Below, in pieces: positions 8,478 through 15,972 of a stretch of DNA of 64,000 nt. Position numbers and translations under genes: made by a program. The stretch is from Amycolatopsis lexingtonensis (lineage in GTDB: Bacteria; Actinomycetota; Actinomycetes; Mycobacteriales; Pseudonocardiaceae). How positions within the stretch are numbered: position 1 is the first letter of the stretch; the number at the start of each line of letters is the position of its first letter. The notes under the pieces are model-generated. The model did not search any database and was not told the origin of the DNA. It saw only the letters and a program-made list of their open reading frames with translations. The stretch spans positions 9,150,501 to 9,214,500 of the forward strand of contig NZ_JADBEG010000001.1 in the NCBI RefSeq assembly GCF_014873755.1, given 5' to 3'.

Positions 8478-9305
8478 ATGGACCTGGACACGGTGGCCGG
8501 CGAGCTCTACGGGGGTGACCTCGCGGAGTTCGTCAGCGCGCGCAACGAGGCGGCGAAAGCGGCGAAGGCCGAGGGAAACGCCGAGCTCGCGAAGCAGATC
8601 AAGGAGCTGCGGAAGCCGACCACGGCCGCGGCGATCGTCAACCGGCTGGCGCGGGAAGACGACAGCCGGTTGCGGGAACTCGCCGAACTGGGTGAGGAAC
8701 TGCGGGACGCGCACACCCGGCTCGCCGGCGACGACCTGCGCGCGCTGACCCGGCGCCGCGGTGAGCTGGTCCGGCGGATCGTGCGCGAGCTGCCGTCGAT
8801 GAGCGACACCGTGTCCCGCGAGGTCGAGGCCACGCTGGAAGCCGTCGCCGCCGATCCGGACACCGCCGCGCTCGCGGTCGCCGGGCGCCTCACGTCGGTC
8901 GCGCACCAGGACACCGACCAGTGGTTCACCCTCGCGGCGACCGTGCCGCCCGCCACCGGCAAGCGCGCGAAGAAGCTGGTCGACAAGGCCGAGCCGGCGA
9001 AGCCCAAGCGCGATCACCGCCGTGAGGAAGAAGAACGCGCCCGGGCGCGCGCGGAACGCGACCGCCTGCGCAAGGAAGCCGCCGAACTGGCGAAGGAACG
9101 CGCGGTGGTCGAGCGCGACCTCGTCCGCACGCAGCGAGCCGCCGAGCAGGCCACCGCGCGGGTCGAGGACCTGCGCACCCGCCTTGCCGAAGCCGAGGAA
9201 CGCGCCGAGCGCGCGACGGCGGAATTCGAGCAGGCGAAGGAAAGCTACGAACAGGCCGACGCCGCCGCCAACGAAGCGCAGAAAGCCGCTGACGCCGCAC
9301 GCTGA
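8478..9305 (+). CDS. Coiled-coil protein of unknown function
   Basis: The 275-aa protein starts at ATG 8478 (MDLDTVAGELYGGDLAEF). The N-terminal half is helical with the conserved-looking block RNEAAKAAKAEGNAELAKQIKELRKPTTAAAIVNRLAR. The C-terminal half, from about residue 170, is an uninterrupted Ala/Glu/Arg-rich coiled coil. There is no signal peptide or membrane segment. I recognise the N-terminal pattern from uncharacterised actinomycete proteins but know no function. It could be a structural or scaffold protein. The divergent position beside an acyl-CoA ligase does not give a clear functional link. Confidence 0.8.
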   Translation: MDLDTVAGELYGGDLAEFVSARNEAAKAAKAEGNAELAKQIKELRKPTTAAAIVNRLAREDDSRLRELAELGEELRDAHTRLAGDDLRALTRRRGELVRRIVRELPSMSDTVSREVEATLEAVAADPDTAALAVAGRLTSVAHQDTDQWFTLAATVPPATGKRAKKLVDKAEPAKPKRDHRREEEERARARAERDRLRKEAAELAKERAVVERDLVRTQRAAEQATARVEDLRTRLAEAEERAERATAEFEQAKESYEQADAAANEAQKAADAAR

Positions 9306-9482
9306 TCCCGTGCTACTGTGCGGATGCGCCCCGGATGGGCCTACGCACGGAGGTAGTGGCTACCAAAGCCCCCTTGAAGTCGACACGTTCTGCCTTTCCC
9401 TGGCAGGAGTGTGCCCTCCGCGCGCCCGTTCCGTGTCGGCTCACGGCCTCCGGCGATCACCTTTCATCGCCAAAGGAGCACT

Positions 9483-9872
9483 TTGATCCACCTCACCACC
9501 ACCGGCGCCCGCACGGGCCGCCCGCACCGGGTTCCCTTGGGGGACTTGGACATCGACGGCCGACTGGTCGTCGTCGCCTCGGCGCTGGGCTCGCCGAAGC
9601 ACCCCGCGTGGTACCACAACATCCGCCACAATCCTTTGGTCACCGTGGAAACGGACGCGGAGACCTTCGAGGCGATGGCCGCGCTGCCGCCGGACCGCGA
9701 CGCGCTGTTCGCCGCCGTCGTCGAGCGGGAACCGGGGTTCGCGCAGTACCAGGCTCGAACGACCCGGGTCCTGCCCGTCGTCGAGCTGCACCGGCTCGAC
9801 GACGAGAACCGCTCGTCGGCGTTCACGACCGGCTTCGCCCGGAGGCGAGAGAACGGGGATCGCGGCGCCTGA
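9483..9872 (+). CDS. Deazaflavin (F420)-dependent nitroreductase-family protein (Ddn-like)
   Basis: This 129-aa protein matches the Ddn/FDOR family. It has LTTTGARTGRPHRVPLG, then VVVASALGSPKHPAWYHNIRHNPLVTVE, and the C-terminal GFAQYQARTTRVLPVVELHR. These proteins use reduced F420 to reduce quinones or nitro compounds, usually at the membrane face. The start is decided by the ribosome-binding site: AAAGGAG at 9472-9478 sits 4 nt before a TTG at 9483, and no ATG or GTG is suitably placed. An N-terminal amphipathic extension found in many relatives is short here. The gene ends just before an 85-bp compound inverted repeat. Confidence 0.85.
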   Translation: MIHLTTTGARTGRPHRVPLGDLDIDGRLVVVASALGSPKHPAWYHNIRHNPLVTVETDAETFEAMAALPPDRDALFAAVVEREPGFAQYQARTTRVLPVVELHRLDDENRSSAFTTGFARRRENGDRGA

Positions 9873-9906
9873 GTACGAACTGTCCCGGCTCCCGCGGGGC
9901 TTTCGA

Positions 9907-9990
9907 GCGCCCCAATGTGGCGTTCGGTGCGTTGGACGCAACCAATGTGGCGTTCGGTGCGTCAGATGCACCCAACGCCACATTGGGGCG
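9907..9990. repeat. Compound palindromic repeat element, copy 1 (between convergent genes)
   Basis: A perfect 17-bp inverted repeat has its left arm at 9908-9924 (CGCCCCAATGTGGCGTT) and its right arm at 9974-9990. Between them lies a 30-bp direct repeat unit (CCAATGTGGCGTTCGGTGCGT at 9912 and again at 9942), so either copy can pair with the right arm. It sits between the Ddn-like gene (+) and the LLM gene (-), where a bidirectional terminator is expected. A second element with the same architecture is at 55619-55701. Confidence 0.9.
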
Positions 9991-10039
9991 TCGCACGATC
10001 GTCAACGCCCTGAACGCGCTGGCCCCGGCCCCGGACTGA

Positions 10040-10888
10040 TCAGAGCAGCACCTCGGCGAGCTGCCGCTGGTGCACCAGTTCGACGTCGGGTGACGGGCCG
10101 AGCACCTGCACCGCGACGTGGTCCGCCCCGGCGTCCACATGGGACCGAAGGCCCTTCGCGATCGTCTCTGCCGAGCCGTGTAGCACCAGGTCGTCGATGA
10201 GGCGATCGCTGCCCCCGTCGGCGACGTCGGCTTCGGTGTACCCGTGCCGCAGGAGGTTCTTCACGTAGTTCTGCAAGCCCAGGTACGGGTTCTGGACGTA
10301 CGGGCGGCCGATGGCGCGCGCGGCCGCCGGGTCTTCGTCGACGACCACCTTCTGTTCGGGGGCGAGCAGCTTGCCCGTGCCGAGGATCGACCGGGCGTGC
10401 CGCGTGTGCGCCACCGGCACGAGGTACGGGTGCGCGCCCGCGGTGCGCTCGGCGGCCAGCTTCAGCACGCGGTCGCCGAGCGCGGCGAGGATCCGGGCGC
10501 CGGTCGGGACGCCGGCCGCGTCGAGCCGGTCGAGGTAGTCGACGATCTTGTCGTAGGGGCTGCGGTATTCGGTGACGGACTCGGGGTGCCCGACGCCGAT
10601 GCCCAGCAGCAAGCGCTTTCCGTAGCGGCCGGCGAGCCGGTGATAGGACTCCGCGAGGGTTTCCGGCTCGTCGACCCACATGTTGACGATCGCCGTCGCC
10701 ACGGTGATCCGCTCGGTCGAAGCGAGCAGGTCCTCGACGAAGGCGAGGTCGCCGACCGAGTTCCGGCCGGTGCCGAGCCAGACCGTGCCGTAGCCGAGGC
10801 CGTCCGCCGCCATCGCTTGCTCCTTCCGGATCGCGTCGTCACGGTGCGGGGCGAGGAACAGGCCGAACTGGTTCACTACATTTGCCAT
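10040..10888 (-). CDS. LLM-class F420-dependent oxidoreductase
   Basis: The 282-aa protein starts at ATG 10888 (MANVVNQFGLFLAP). It has luciferase-like motifs: GYGTVWLGTGRNSVGDLAFVEDLLASTERITVATAIVNMW, the segment RLLLGIGVGHPESVTEYRSPYDKIVDYLDRLD, and an ILAALGDRVLKLAAERTAGAHPY block. The layout resembles the TIGR03620-type actinobacterial F420 subfamily, though I assign this from memory. It lies directly downstream of a TetR gene on the same strand, and its start codon is flanked by a 10-bp inverted repeat. It is therefore probably the regulated target of that repressor. Confidence 0.88.
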   Translation of the reverse strand: MANVVNQFGLFLAPHRDDAIRKEQAMAADGLGYGTVWLGTGRNSVGDLAFVEDLLASTERITVATAIVNMWVDEPETLAESYHRLAGRYGKRLLLGIGVGHPESVTEYRSPYDKIVDYLDRLDAAGVPTGARILAALGDRVLKLAAERTAGAHPYLVPVAHTRHARSILGTGKLLAPEQKVVVDEDPAAARAIGRPYVQNPYLGLQNYVKNLLRHGYTEADVADGGSDRLIDDLVLHGSAETIAKGLRSHVDAGADHVAVQVLGPSPDVELVHQRQLAEVLL

Positions 10889-10911
10889 AGACGGCAATGT
10901 AGCAAATGTAG
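10876..10911. promoter_or_regulatory. Candidate TetR operator around the LLM start codon
   Basis: A perfect 10-bp inverted repeat (CTACATTTGC at 10876-10885, GCAAATGTAG at 10902-10911) flanks the LLM start codon. The right part, TGTAGCAAATGTAGC, closely matches TGTAGCAATTGTAAC at the TetR gene's own start (11610-11624). Shared sequence at both genes suggests one regulator binds both. Confidence 0.55.
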
Positions 10912-10920
10912 CGATGAGTG

Positions 10921-11610
10921 TCAGCCCGCGATCCGGTGCAGCCATTCCCGCAGCATCTGGCGCTCGGTAGTTGTCAGGGCGTCGACGTCGTCCGCGAGCG
11001 CGGTCGACAAAGCGACAGCGAGGGCCCCGACGGACGAGCCACCGGCCGGTTCTTCGGCGAGCAGCCCGGCCAGCACGGACTCCCTGACCTGCGCGGACAT
11101 CCCCAGGTCGCGGCTGTCTTCCGGTTGGGCGATGAGGCTGAGGGTGACGCCGCTGTTGGCCGCCGCGAACTGCCGTGCGGCCTCCGCGGCCTCGACCCGC
11201 AGCCGCCCTTCGCGCGCCAGCGGCGTGAACAGCTCCAGGAGCATCGCTTCCGCGCTCGACGTCAGGTTGCAGGGCACGCCGGGCTCGATCTGGCCGTAGA
11301 GCAGCACGTAGAACGCGGGGTGCGCGAGGCCGTATTCGACGTGCCGGTCCCAGCCCTCGCGGATCCGGTCCACCGGGTCGCCGCCCGCGTCCGGCGCCTG
11401 GACGTACTGCGTGAAGCCGTAGTTCACGACGGCGTCGAGCAGGCCCTGCTTGCTGCCGAAGTGGTGGTACAGCGTGGGGGCCTGGACGCCGGCGCGCTCG
11501 CAGATCGCCCGCGTCGACACCGGCCCGTCGCCCGCCTCGTGCAGGAGCTGGCCGGCGGCCAGCAGCAGGCGGTCGCGGGTACTGGTGGCGTTGCTCGATC
11601 GTCCGGCCAT
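10921..11610 (-). CDS. TetR/AcrR-family transcriptional regulator
   Basis: The 229-aa protein starts at ATG 11610 (MAGRSSNATSTRDRLL). The N-terminal TetR helix-turn-helix is clear: TRDRLLLAAGQLLHEAGDGPVSTRAICERAGVQAPTLYHHFGSKQGLLDAVV, residues 10-60. The C-terminal part is a variable helical ligand-binding domain. It lies 32 bp upstream of the F420 enzyme on the same strand. Both start regions contain a TGTAGCAA(A/T)TGTA motif, so it probably represses itself and that enzyme until a ligand, perhaps the enzyme's substrate, is present. Confidence 0.92.
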   Translation of the reverse strand: MAGRSSNATSTRDRLLLAAGQLLHEAGDGPVSTRAICERAGVQAPTLYHHFGSKQGLLDAVVNYGFTQYVQAPDAGGDPVDRIREGWDRHVEYGLAHPAFYVLLYGQIEPGVPCNLTSSAEAMLLELFTPLAREGRLRVEAAEAARQFAAANSGVTLSLIAQPEDSRDLGMSAQVRESVLAGLLAEEPAGGSSVGALAVALSTALADDVDALTTTERQMLREWLHRIAG

Positions 11611-11624
11611 GTAGCAATTGTAAC
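11610..11624. promoter_or_regulatory. Candidate TetR autoregulatory operator
   Basis: The sequence TGTAGCAATTGTAAC abuts the TetR start codon and is an imperfect palindrome centred on CAATTG. Ten of its bases recur in order at the downstream LLM gene start (about 10897-10912). It is placed to block transcription or translation initiation of the regulator. Confidence 0.45.
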
Positions 11625-11642
11625 GCCAAGCTGTAACGCGTA

Positions 11643-11710
11643 GCTTTCACGTGAAAGCGGCGCCTCCGCTGCCGCGCACTTTCACGTGAAAGTGCGGGTC
11701 AGCGGAGGCG
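11643..11710. repeat. Two CTTTCACGTGAAAG palindromes inside a larger hairpin
   Basis: Perfect palindromes lie at 11643-11658 (GCTTTCACGTGAAAGC) and 11677-11694 (CACTTTCACGTGAAAGTG), sharing the 14-bp core CTTTCACGTGAAAG. The second sits in the loop of a further 11-bp inverted repeat (CGCCTCCGCTG at 11661-11671, CAGCGGAGGCG at 11700-11710) that overlaps the last codons of the kinase gene. The arrangement suggests a terminator for that gene and/or a protein-binding site upstream of the TetR gene. Confidence 0.85.
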
Positions 11711-12622
11711 GAGCTGGACGCGGCGGAGGCCGGCGAACGCGGCCAGCACCAGCGGGTCGGTCGTGGCGGCGTCCGGGCGCACCGACCGGTAGCCGTCCAG
11801 CAGCGCCTCGCGCAGTTCTTCCCGCTGCGGCAGGTGCCGGAGTTCGGCGAGGGCCACCGCGAGGTCGTAGGCGAAGTGCCCGAAGCCGCAGTCGTCGAAG
11901 TCGATCGCGCGCACCCGGCCGCGGTGGAACAGGTAGTTCACCTGGCGCAGGTCGCCGTGCACCAGGCCGAACGCGTCGGAGCCGAAGCCCAGCTCGGCCC
12001 GCACCGCACAGGCGCGCGCGACCGCGTCCCGGATCCGCTCGTCGCCCGTCCGCGCCACCGCCCGCTCGACGACCGCCGCGGAGAAGCCGTCCACCTGCGT
12101 GCGGCCGAAGTCGGTGAGGTCGTCGACGCGGCCGCGGTCGAGGCCGTTCATCCGGGCGCCGTGCAGGTGCAGCCGCGCGGTGAACTCGCCGACCGCGTAC
12201 AGCTGCGGCGCGCTGAGCCGCTCGTCGACGAACCGGCCGTCGACCCAGTGGCAGAGCACGCACGTGCGGGGTTCGGGCACCGCCGGGTCGGCGACCACGG
12301 TGATCAGGTCCCGCTCGCGCGTCGGCACCGGCAGCGGGACGACGAGGTCGGTTTCGCGGCGCAGCGCGGAAAGCCAGGCCATTTCGGACCGCACCCGCGC
12401 CGGTCCCGGCCCGTCGGGACGCTGCACCCGCAGGACGTACCGGTGGCCGTCGGCGCCGTCGACGCGGAACGCCGTGTTGACGCCGTGCGCCAGCGGGGTC
12501 AGCCGGGCCACCGGCACGTCGTAGGCGGTCAACGCGGCTTCGGCGAGCCGGCGCAGGCGGCGCGTGCGGCCGGCGCGGTCGAGTTCGGCGAACGGCCGGG
12601 TGTTCGCCTGGAAGTCGGCCAT
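11699..12622 (-). CDS. Aminoglycoside-phosphotransferase/homoserine-kinase-like protein
   Basis: The 307-aa protein starts at ATG 12622 (MADFQANTRPF). It has the APH kinase fold: LAHGVNTAFRVDGADGHRYVLRV is the nucleotide loop with its Lys/Arg strand, VHGDLRQVNYLFHRGRVRAIDFDD is the HxDxxxxN catalytic loop plus metal-binding IDFDD, and FAYDLAVALAEL is the trailing helix. The family phosphorylates small hydroxyl substrates using ATP. It follows a PLP-dependent aminotransferase by 11 bp on the same strand, which suggests that the kinase acts on an amino-alcohol or amino-acid intermediate of one short pathway. That substrate is inference. Confidence 0.88.
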   Translation of the reverse strand: MADFQANTRPFAELDRAGRTRRLRRLAEAALTAYDVPVARLTPLAHGVNTAFRVDGADGHRYVLRVQRPDGPGPARVRSEMAWLSALRRETDLVVPLPVPTRERDLITVVADPAVPEPRTCVLCHWVDGRFVDERLSAPQLYAVGEFTARLHLHGARMNGLDRGRVDDLTDFGRTQVDGFSAAVVERAVARTGDERIRDAVARACAVRAELGFGSDAFGLVHGDLRQVNYLFHRGRVRAIDFDDCGFGHFAYDLAVALAELRHLPQREELREALLDGYRSVRPDAATTDPLVLAAFAGLRRVQLRLR

Positions 12623-12633
12623 CGCCCAGGTGC

Positions 12634-13827
12634 TCAGCTGATCGACCGTTCCGGTTCGCGGGCGTGCGAGACGAGTTCGATCGTCGGCGTCGAATGCCGC
12701 CCGCCGCCGAGCCGCTCGACCCCGCGCAGCCCTTCGACCAGCCGCTCGACCTCGGTGTCCGGCCGCACCCCGAAGCGCATGAACTGGCTGGTCATGCCGA
12801 TCTTGTTGCCGCACTGGCGCACCAGCAGGTGGTGCTCGGCGAGCAGGTAGTCGCACAACTCGGCGCCGTCGACCGAACCGGGCAGCTTGACGAGCAGGAA
12901 GTTCGCCTGCGACGGGTAGACCGTCAGTTCCTGGAACTGGTTCAGCTGCGAATTCATCATGAACCGGTCGAGCGCGAGCTTCTTGAGGCTTTCCTCGTAT
13001 TCCGCGCGGTGCTCGGCGAGCATGAAGATCACGGTTTCGGCGAGGGAGTTCAGGTTCCACTTCGGCAGCGCGGCCGACAGTTTTCGCGTCAGCGCCGGGT
13101 TCGAAACCTGGTAGCCGAACCGGATGCCGTGCAGCCCGAAGTTCTTGCCGAGGCTCTTCAGCACGATCACGTTGGGCCGCACGACGGCTTCGGCGGCGAC
13201 CGACGCGTTCGCCTCCACCTCGACGAAGTCGATGAACGATTCGTCGATCACCACGAGGTCCAGGTCCTCGAGGGCGTCCATGAACCGGATCACCTCGCGC
13301 CGCGAAAGGTAGCCGCCGTCGGGGTTGTTCGGGTTGCACAGCACCGCGACCCGGGAGCCGCGGCGCTTGATGAAGTCGACGTACTCGTCCACGCGCAGCT
13401 CGAAGTTGTCCGCTTCCTTGAGCAGGAACATGTCGACGCGCTTGCCGGTCTCCAGCGGCTGGTCGGTCCAGCGGCCGAACGTCGGGATCGGGACCGCGAC
13501 ACTGGAATCCACCAGCAGCTGGTCGATCCAGGTGATCAGCTCGGTGGAGCCGTTGGCGAGCGAAATCGTCGACGGGTTGAGCCGCAGCACGCTCGCCAGC
13601 TGCGCGGTGATCGCGCCGGCGTCGCTCGGGTAGAACTTGAGGATGGTGCGGAGGTTGCGCTCCAGCTCGCCGAACATCTCGTCGGTCGGGAAGTACGGGT
13701 TGCAAGGGATGCAGAAGTCCGCGAGGTCGTCGGCGTGCTGTCCCATGGCCCTGGCCACGGAGAAGAACGACGGGCTGTGGGCCGCGCCCTGCTGGAAGAG
13801 GCCCCTGGTGGTCATGCCGTGCCGCAC
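12634..13827 (-). CDS. PLP-dependent class I/II aminotransferase (HisC/CobD-like)
   Basis: The 397-aa protein shows fold-type I aminotransferase features. FYPSDAGAITAQLASVLRLNPSTISLANGSTELI is the cofactor phosphate region, and LCNPNNPDGGYL contains the Asn that contacts PLP. VVIDESFIDF holds the Asp pairing with the pyridine nitrogen. The Schiff-base lysine is K228 in SLGKNFGLHG. The arrangement resembles histidinol-phosphate aminotransferase and CobD-type decarboxylases. It is not next to his or cob genes, so the substrate is open. GTG 13827 was chosen because ACGGAGA lies about 7 nt upstream; an ATG four codons later is possible. It appears to form an operon with the downstream kinase. Confidence 0.88.
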   Translation of the reverse strand: MRHGMTTRGLFQQGAAHSPSFFSVARAMGQHADDLADFCIPCNPYFPTDEMFGELERNLRTILKFYPSDAGAITAQLASVLRLNPSTISLANGSTELITWIDQLLVDSSVAVPIPTFGRWTDQPLETGKRVDMFLLKEADNFELRVDEYVDFIKRRGSRVAVLCNPNNPDGGYLSRREVIRFMDALEDLDLVVIDESFIDFVEVEANASVAAEAVVRPNVIVLKSLGKNFGLHGIRFGYQVSNPALTRKLSAALPKWNLNSLAETVIFMLAEHRAEYEESLKKLALDRFMMNSQLNQFQELTVYPSQANFLLVKLPGSVDGAELCDYLLAEHHLLVRQCGNKIGMTSQFMRFGVRPDTEVERLVEGLRGVERLGGGRHSTPTIELVSHAREPERSIS

Positions 13828-13848
13828 GCGTGTTCTCCGTCCGCCGCT

Positions 13849-14757
13849 TTACCGGCCCCTTGCCTTCCCATCGCGAACACGTACGAATCGGGAACGCGGT
13901 TCAACGCCGCTCAGCGCGTAGCCGCCGGTGCCGGCCAGCGCGAGGGCGGCCAGCGCGGAGAGACCCATGACCGGCAGCGGCGCGGCGAGCGGGTCGACGC
14001 CGGTGAAGGATTCGACGCCGACGACGGCGGTCAGCACGGCGTCGGCGGCGACGGCGACCTTGACCACGAGCAGCCGGTGCGCCTCGGGCCAGCGGGTGAA
14101 CCGCAGCAGCCAGGCGAGCGCGGGCAGCACGAGGATCGCGTGCATCGCGACCGCGTGCAGCGGCTTGAGCGAACCCGCCGTCGTGTAGGCCAGTTGCGGG
14201 TCTCCACCGCGCGCCGCCACGACACCGCGGCCGATCATCACCGCGCCGGTGGCCAGCGCGACGAGCAGCACGACGAGGCCGGCGCGGACAGCCAGGCGCA
14301 GGCTCGGCGCTGCCGGGCCCGGCTCGACCAGCGCGGCGGCCGTGAAGCCGATGACGACCACGATGAGCACCCCGCCGCCGGCGGCGAGCGTCATCGAAAC
14401 GACGTTGTCGAACGGCGTCTCGAAGTTGAAGTGCGAGGGGACTCCGCGCCATGCCTGCATGCTGACCAGCAGCACTTCGACGACGCTCGCGGTGGTGAAC
14501 GCACCGAGCAGCGCGGCGCGCCACCGGTCGCGGATGGTCAGGAACGACGTCGCCCAGGCCACCGACGCCAGCGTCAGCCCGAAGGACAGGCCGAACGTGA
14601 AGGCCTTGCGCAGCGACAGCGGCCCCAGCCACGAGCCGCCGGTGGCGAGCAGGACGACCGCGTGCACCACGCCGCTGAGGAACAGCGCCGCGCCGACGGC
14701 GTAGGCGACGCGCTCGGCCCGCCGTCCGTCGTGCCAGATCCTCGTCAGTGCGTTCAT
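13849..14757 (-). CDS. Multi-pass integral membrane protein, unknown function
   Basis: The 302-aa protein starts at ATG 14757 (MNALTRIWHDGRRAERVAYAV). About eight hydrophobic segments are visible, including VAYAVGAALFLSGVVHAVVLL, GGGVLIVVVIGFTAAALV, LVVLLVALATGAVMIG and LSALAALALAGTGGYAL. It ends in a basic tail (RFVRVRDGKARGR), suggesting a cytoplasmic C-terminus. I do not recognise a named family or any catalytic motif. It ends 22 bp upstream of the aminotransferase gene on the same strand, so it could be the first gene of that operon. It is divergent from the YCII-like gene across about 180 bp. Confidence 0.75.
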   Translation of the reverse strand: MNALTRIWHDGRRAERVAYAVGAALFLSGVVHAVVLLATGGSWLGPLSLRKAFTFGLSFGLTLASVAWATSFLTIRDRWRAALLGAFTTASVVEVLLVSMQAWRGVPSHFNFETPFDNVVSMTLAAGGGVLIVVVIGFTAAALVEPGPAAPSLRLAVRAGLVVLLVALATGAVMIGRGVVAARGGDPQLAYTTAGSLKPLHAVAMHAILVLPALAWLLRFTRWPEAHRLLVVKVAVAADAVLTAVVGVESFTGVDPLAAPLPVMGLSALAALALAGTGGYALSGVEPRSRFVRVRDGKARGR

Positions 14758-14937
14758 GGTCTCGAGTGTCGCGCCGTCCGGGCCTCCGCCGCGTCGGCCC
14801 GGCGGCGACACCGGGACGTACGACGACGGGCGTACGGCAATCGGCGAGAATGTCGAAAAAGTGTTGGTAAAGGAATTCCTGTTTTCTTGACCGGAACTTC
14901 GGGTGCGCGGTGGCCTCGGGAGTTCTACCATCGAATC

Positions 14938-15237
14938 ATGTACATCGCACTGCTGACCTACACAGCGCCCGAAACAGAAGTCGACTACGCGCTCCCGGAC
15001 CATTCGGAGTGGGTGCGCAAACAATTCACGAAAGGACTGTTCCTGGTTTGCGGGAAGGGTGACGGCGCGGCCGATCACGTGATCCTGACCCGCTCGATGC
15101 TGCGGGGCAAGCTCGACGCCGTGCTCGCCAGCGACCCGTTCGTGGTCCAGCGCCTCGCCCGGTACGACGTCATCGAATTCACCGCCACGCGCACGGCACG
15201 GGAACTGCAGGCGATCAACGAGGCGCTCGCCTCCTGA
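14938..15237 (+). CDS. YCII-related (YciI-like) small protein
   Basis: The 99-aa protein starts at ATG 14938 (MYIALLTYTAPETEVDYAL). It matches the YCII ferredoxin-like fold: first strand YIALLTY, then DYALPDHSEWVRKQFTKGLFLVCGKG with the conserved HxxW/F helix, and the C-terminal DPFVVQRLARYDVIEFTAT. YciI-like proteins are small dimeric enzymes or binding proteins with a conserved His-Asp pair; few have known reactions. The roughly 180-bp upstream gap contains two CGTACG palindromes (14817, 14831), which may be regulatory but cannot be assigned. Confidence 0.82.
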   Translation: MYIALLTYTAPETEVDYALPDHSEWVRKQFTKGLFLVCGKGDGAADHVILTRSMLRGKLDAVLASDPFVVQRLARYDVIEFTATRTARELQAINEALAS

Positions 15238-15318
15238 GAAGTCCGTCGAGAGTCGGGTGGCCCGGCGACGGTGCCCCGCCACCTGACGGCGAAGAAGGTG
15301 CGCACCTGCTGACTCGCT

Positions 15319-15324
15319 TATGAT
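15319..15324 (+). promoter_or_regulatory. Possible -10 box (TATGAT) before the DHPS-like gene
   Basis: TATGAT lies about 35 bp upstream of ATG 15358 in a GC-rich gap. The -35 is not recognisable. It would give a short leader for the DHPS-like/pyrimidine-reductase pair. Confidence 0.35.
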
Positions 15325-15357
15325 CGCGAGGCACGGATGTCCAGCAGGGAGAGCGCG

Positions 15358-15972
15358 ATGAAGACCCCCGACCTCGTCTTCCGGGGCCGCCGGTTGAGCA
15401 GTGACCACGCGCTGGTGCTGGCCGTGGTGCAGGTGCTCCCGGAGCCCGACGCGGCGCGGGAGGCGGTCCGGGCCGCCGTCGAGGACGGCGCCGACCTGGT
15501 GGGTTTCGCCGGAACCGGCGTCGAACCCCTGGTCGCGTGGGCACGTGAAACTTTTCCCGATCTGGTTCTCGCGGTCGACACCGCGGACGTTTCGGTCGCT
15601 TCGGCTTGTTGTGCCGCCGGCGCCGACCTGATCCTGGCGCGCGCCGACCTGACCGAGGTCGCGGCCCGGTTCGGGGCCGGTTACGCCGGACCGTCGGTGT
15701 CCGACGCGGTGGCGTGCGGAGTGCCCGCCGAGGGTGCCGTCCTGGACGTGGGGGTGGTGCGCGAGGCGCCTTCGCTGCCGCCGGACGTGCCGGTGCTGGC
15801 CGGAGTGGCGGGCGACGGGACCCCCGCGGGCCTGGCGCTGGCGGCGCTGACGGCGTCGGCCGGAGCGGCGATCCTCCGCACGGCGCACCCGCGCTCGACC
15901 CGGCACGTCGCCGAGATGGCGGCGAGCATCGCGGGCACCCGCCCGCCGGCGAAGGCGCTGCGGTGGGAGTGA
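15358..15972 (+). CDS. Dihydropteroate-synthase-like protein (short, degenerate)
   Basis: The 204-aa protein (ATG 15358, behind GGGAGAG) reads like a small TIM-barrel of the pterin-binding family: LVLAVVQVLPEPDAAREAVRAAVEDGADLVGFAG parallels the DHPS start (DSF..G....A...A..mv.eGAdiiDiGG), and LAVDTADVSVASACCAAGADLI parallels the VDTxxxxVA block. Real folate DHPS is about 270 aa and has a C-terminal SRK/R motif not obvious here. It may therefore be a repurposed paralogue. Its TGA overlaps the start of the pyrimidine-reductase-like gene, so the two probably act together. An ATG at 15337 is an alternative start. Confidence 0.65.
   Translation: MKTPDLVFRGRRLSSDHALVLAVVQVLPEPDAAREAVRAAVEDGADLVGFAGTGVEPLVAWARETFPDLVLAVDTADVSVASACCAAGADLILARADLTEVAARFGAGYAGPSVSDAVACGVPAEGAVLDVGVVREAPSLPPDVPVLAGVAGDGTPAGLALAALTASAGAAILRTAHPRSTRHVAEMAASIAGTRPPAKALRWE

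Noticed and set aside
9356..9480. A possible gene starting at GTG 9356 behind GGAGGT
   Set aside because: The ribosome-binding site is good, but the product is not recognisable and soon runs through the Ddn-like gene in the wrong frame. It may instead be leader sequence for that gene.
9910..10039. Minus- and plus-strand ORFs with PNATLG/PNVALG repeats
   Set aside because: They are translations of the compound DNA repeat, seen again at 55.6 kb, and have no independent coding signal.
10040..11650. One 536-aa minus-strand protein spanning the TetR and LLM genes
   Set aside because: The LLM family start is obvious at 10888, and the TetR gene occupies the upstream part in another frame.
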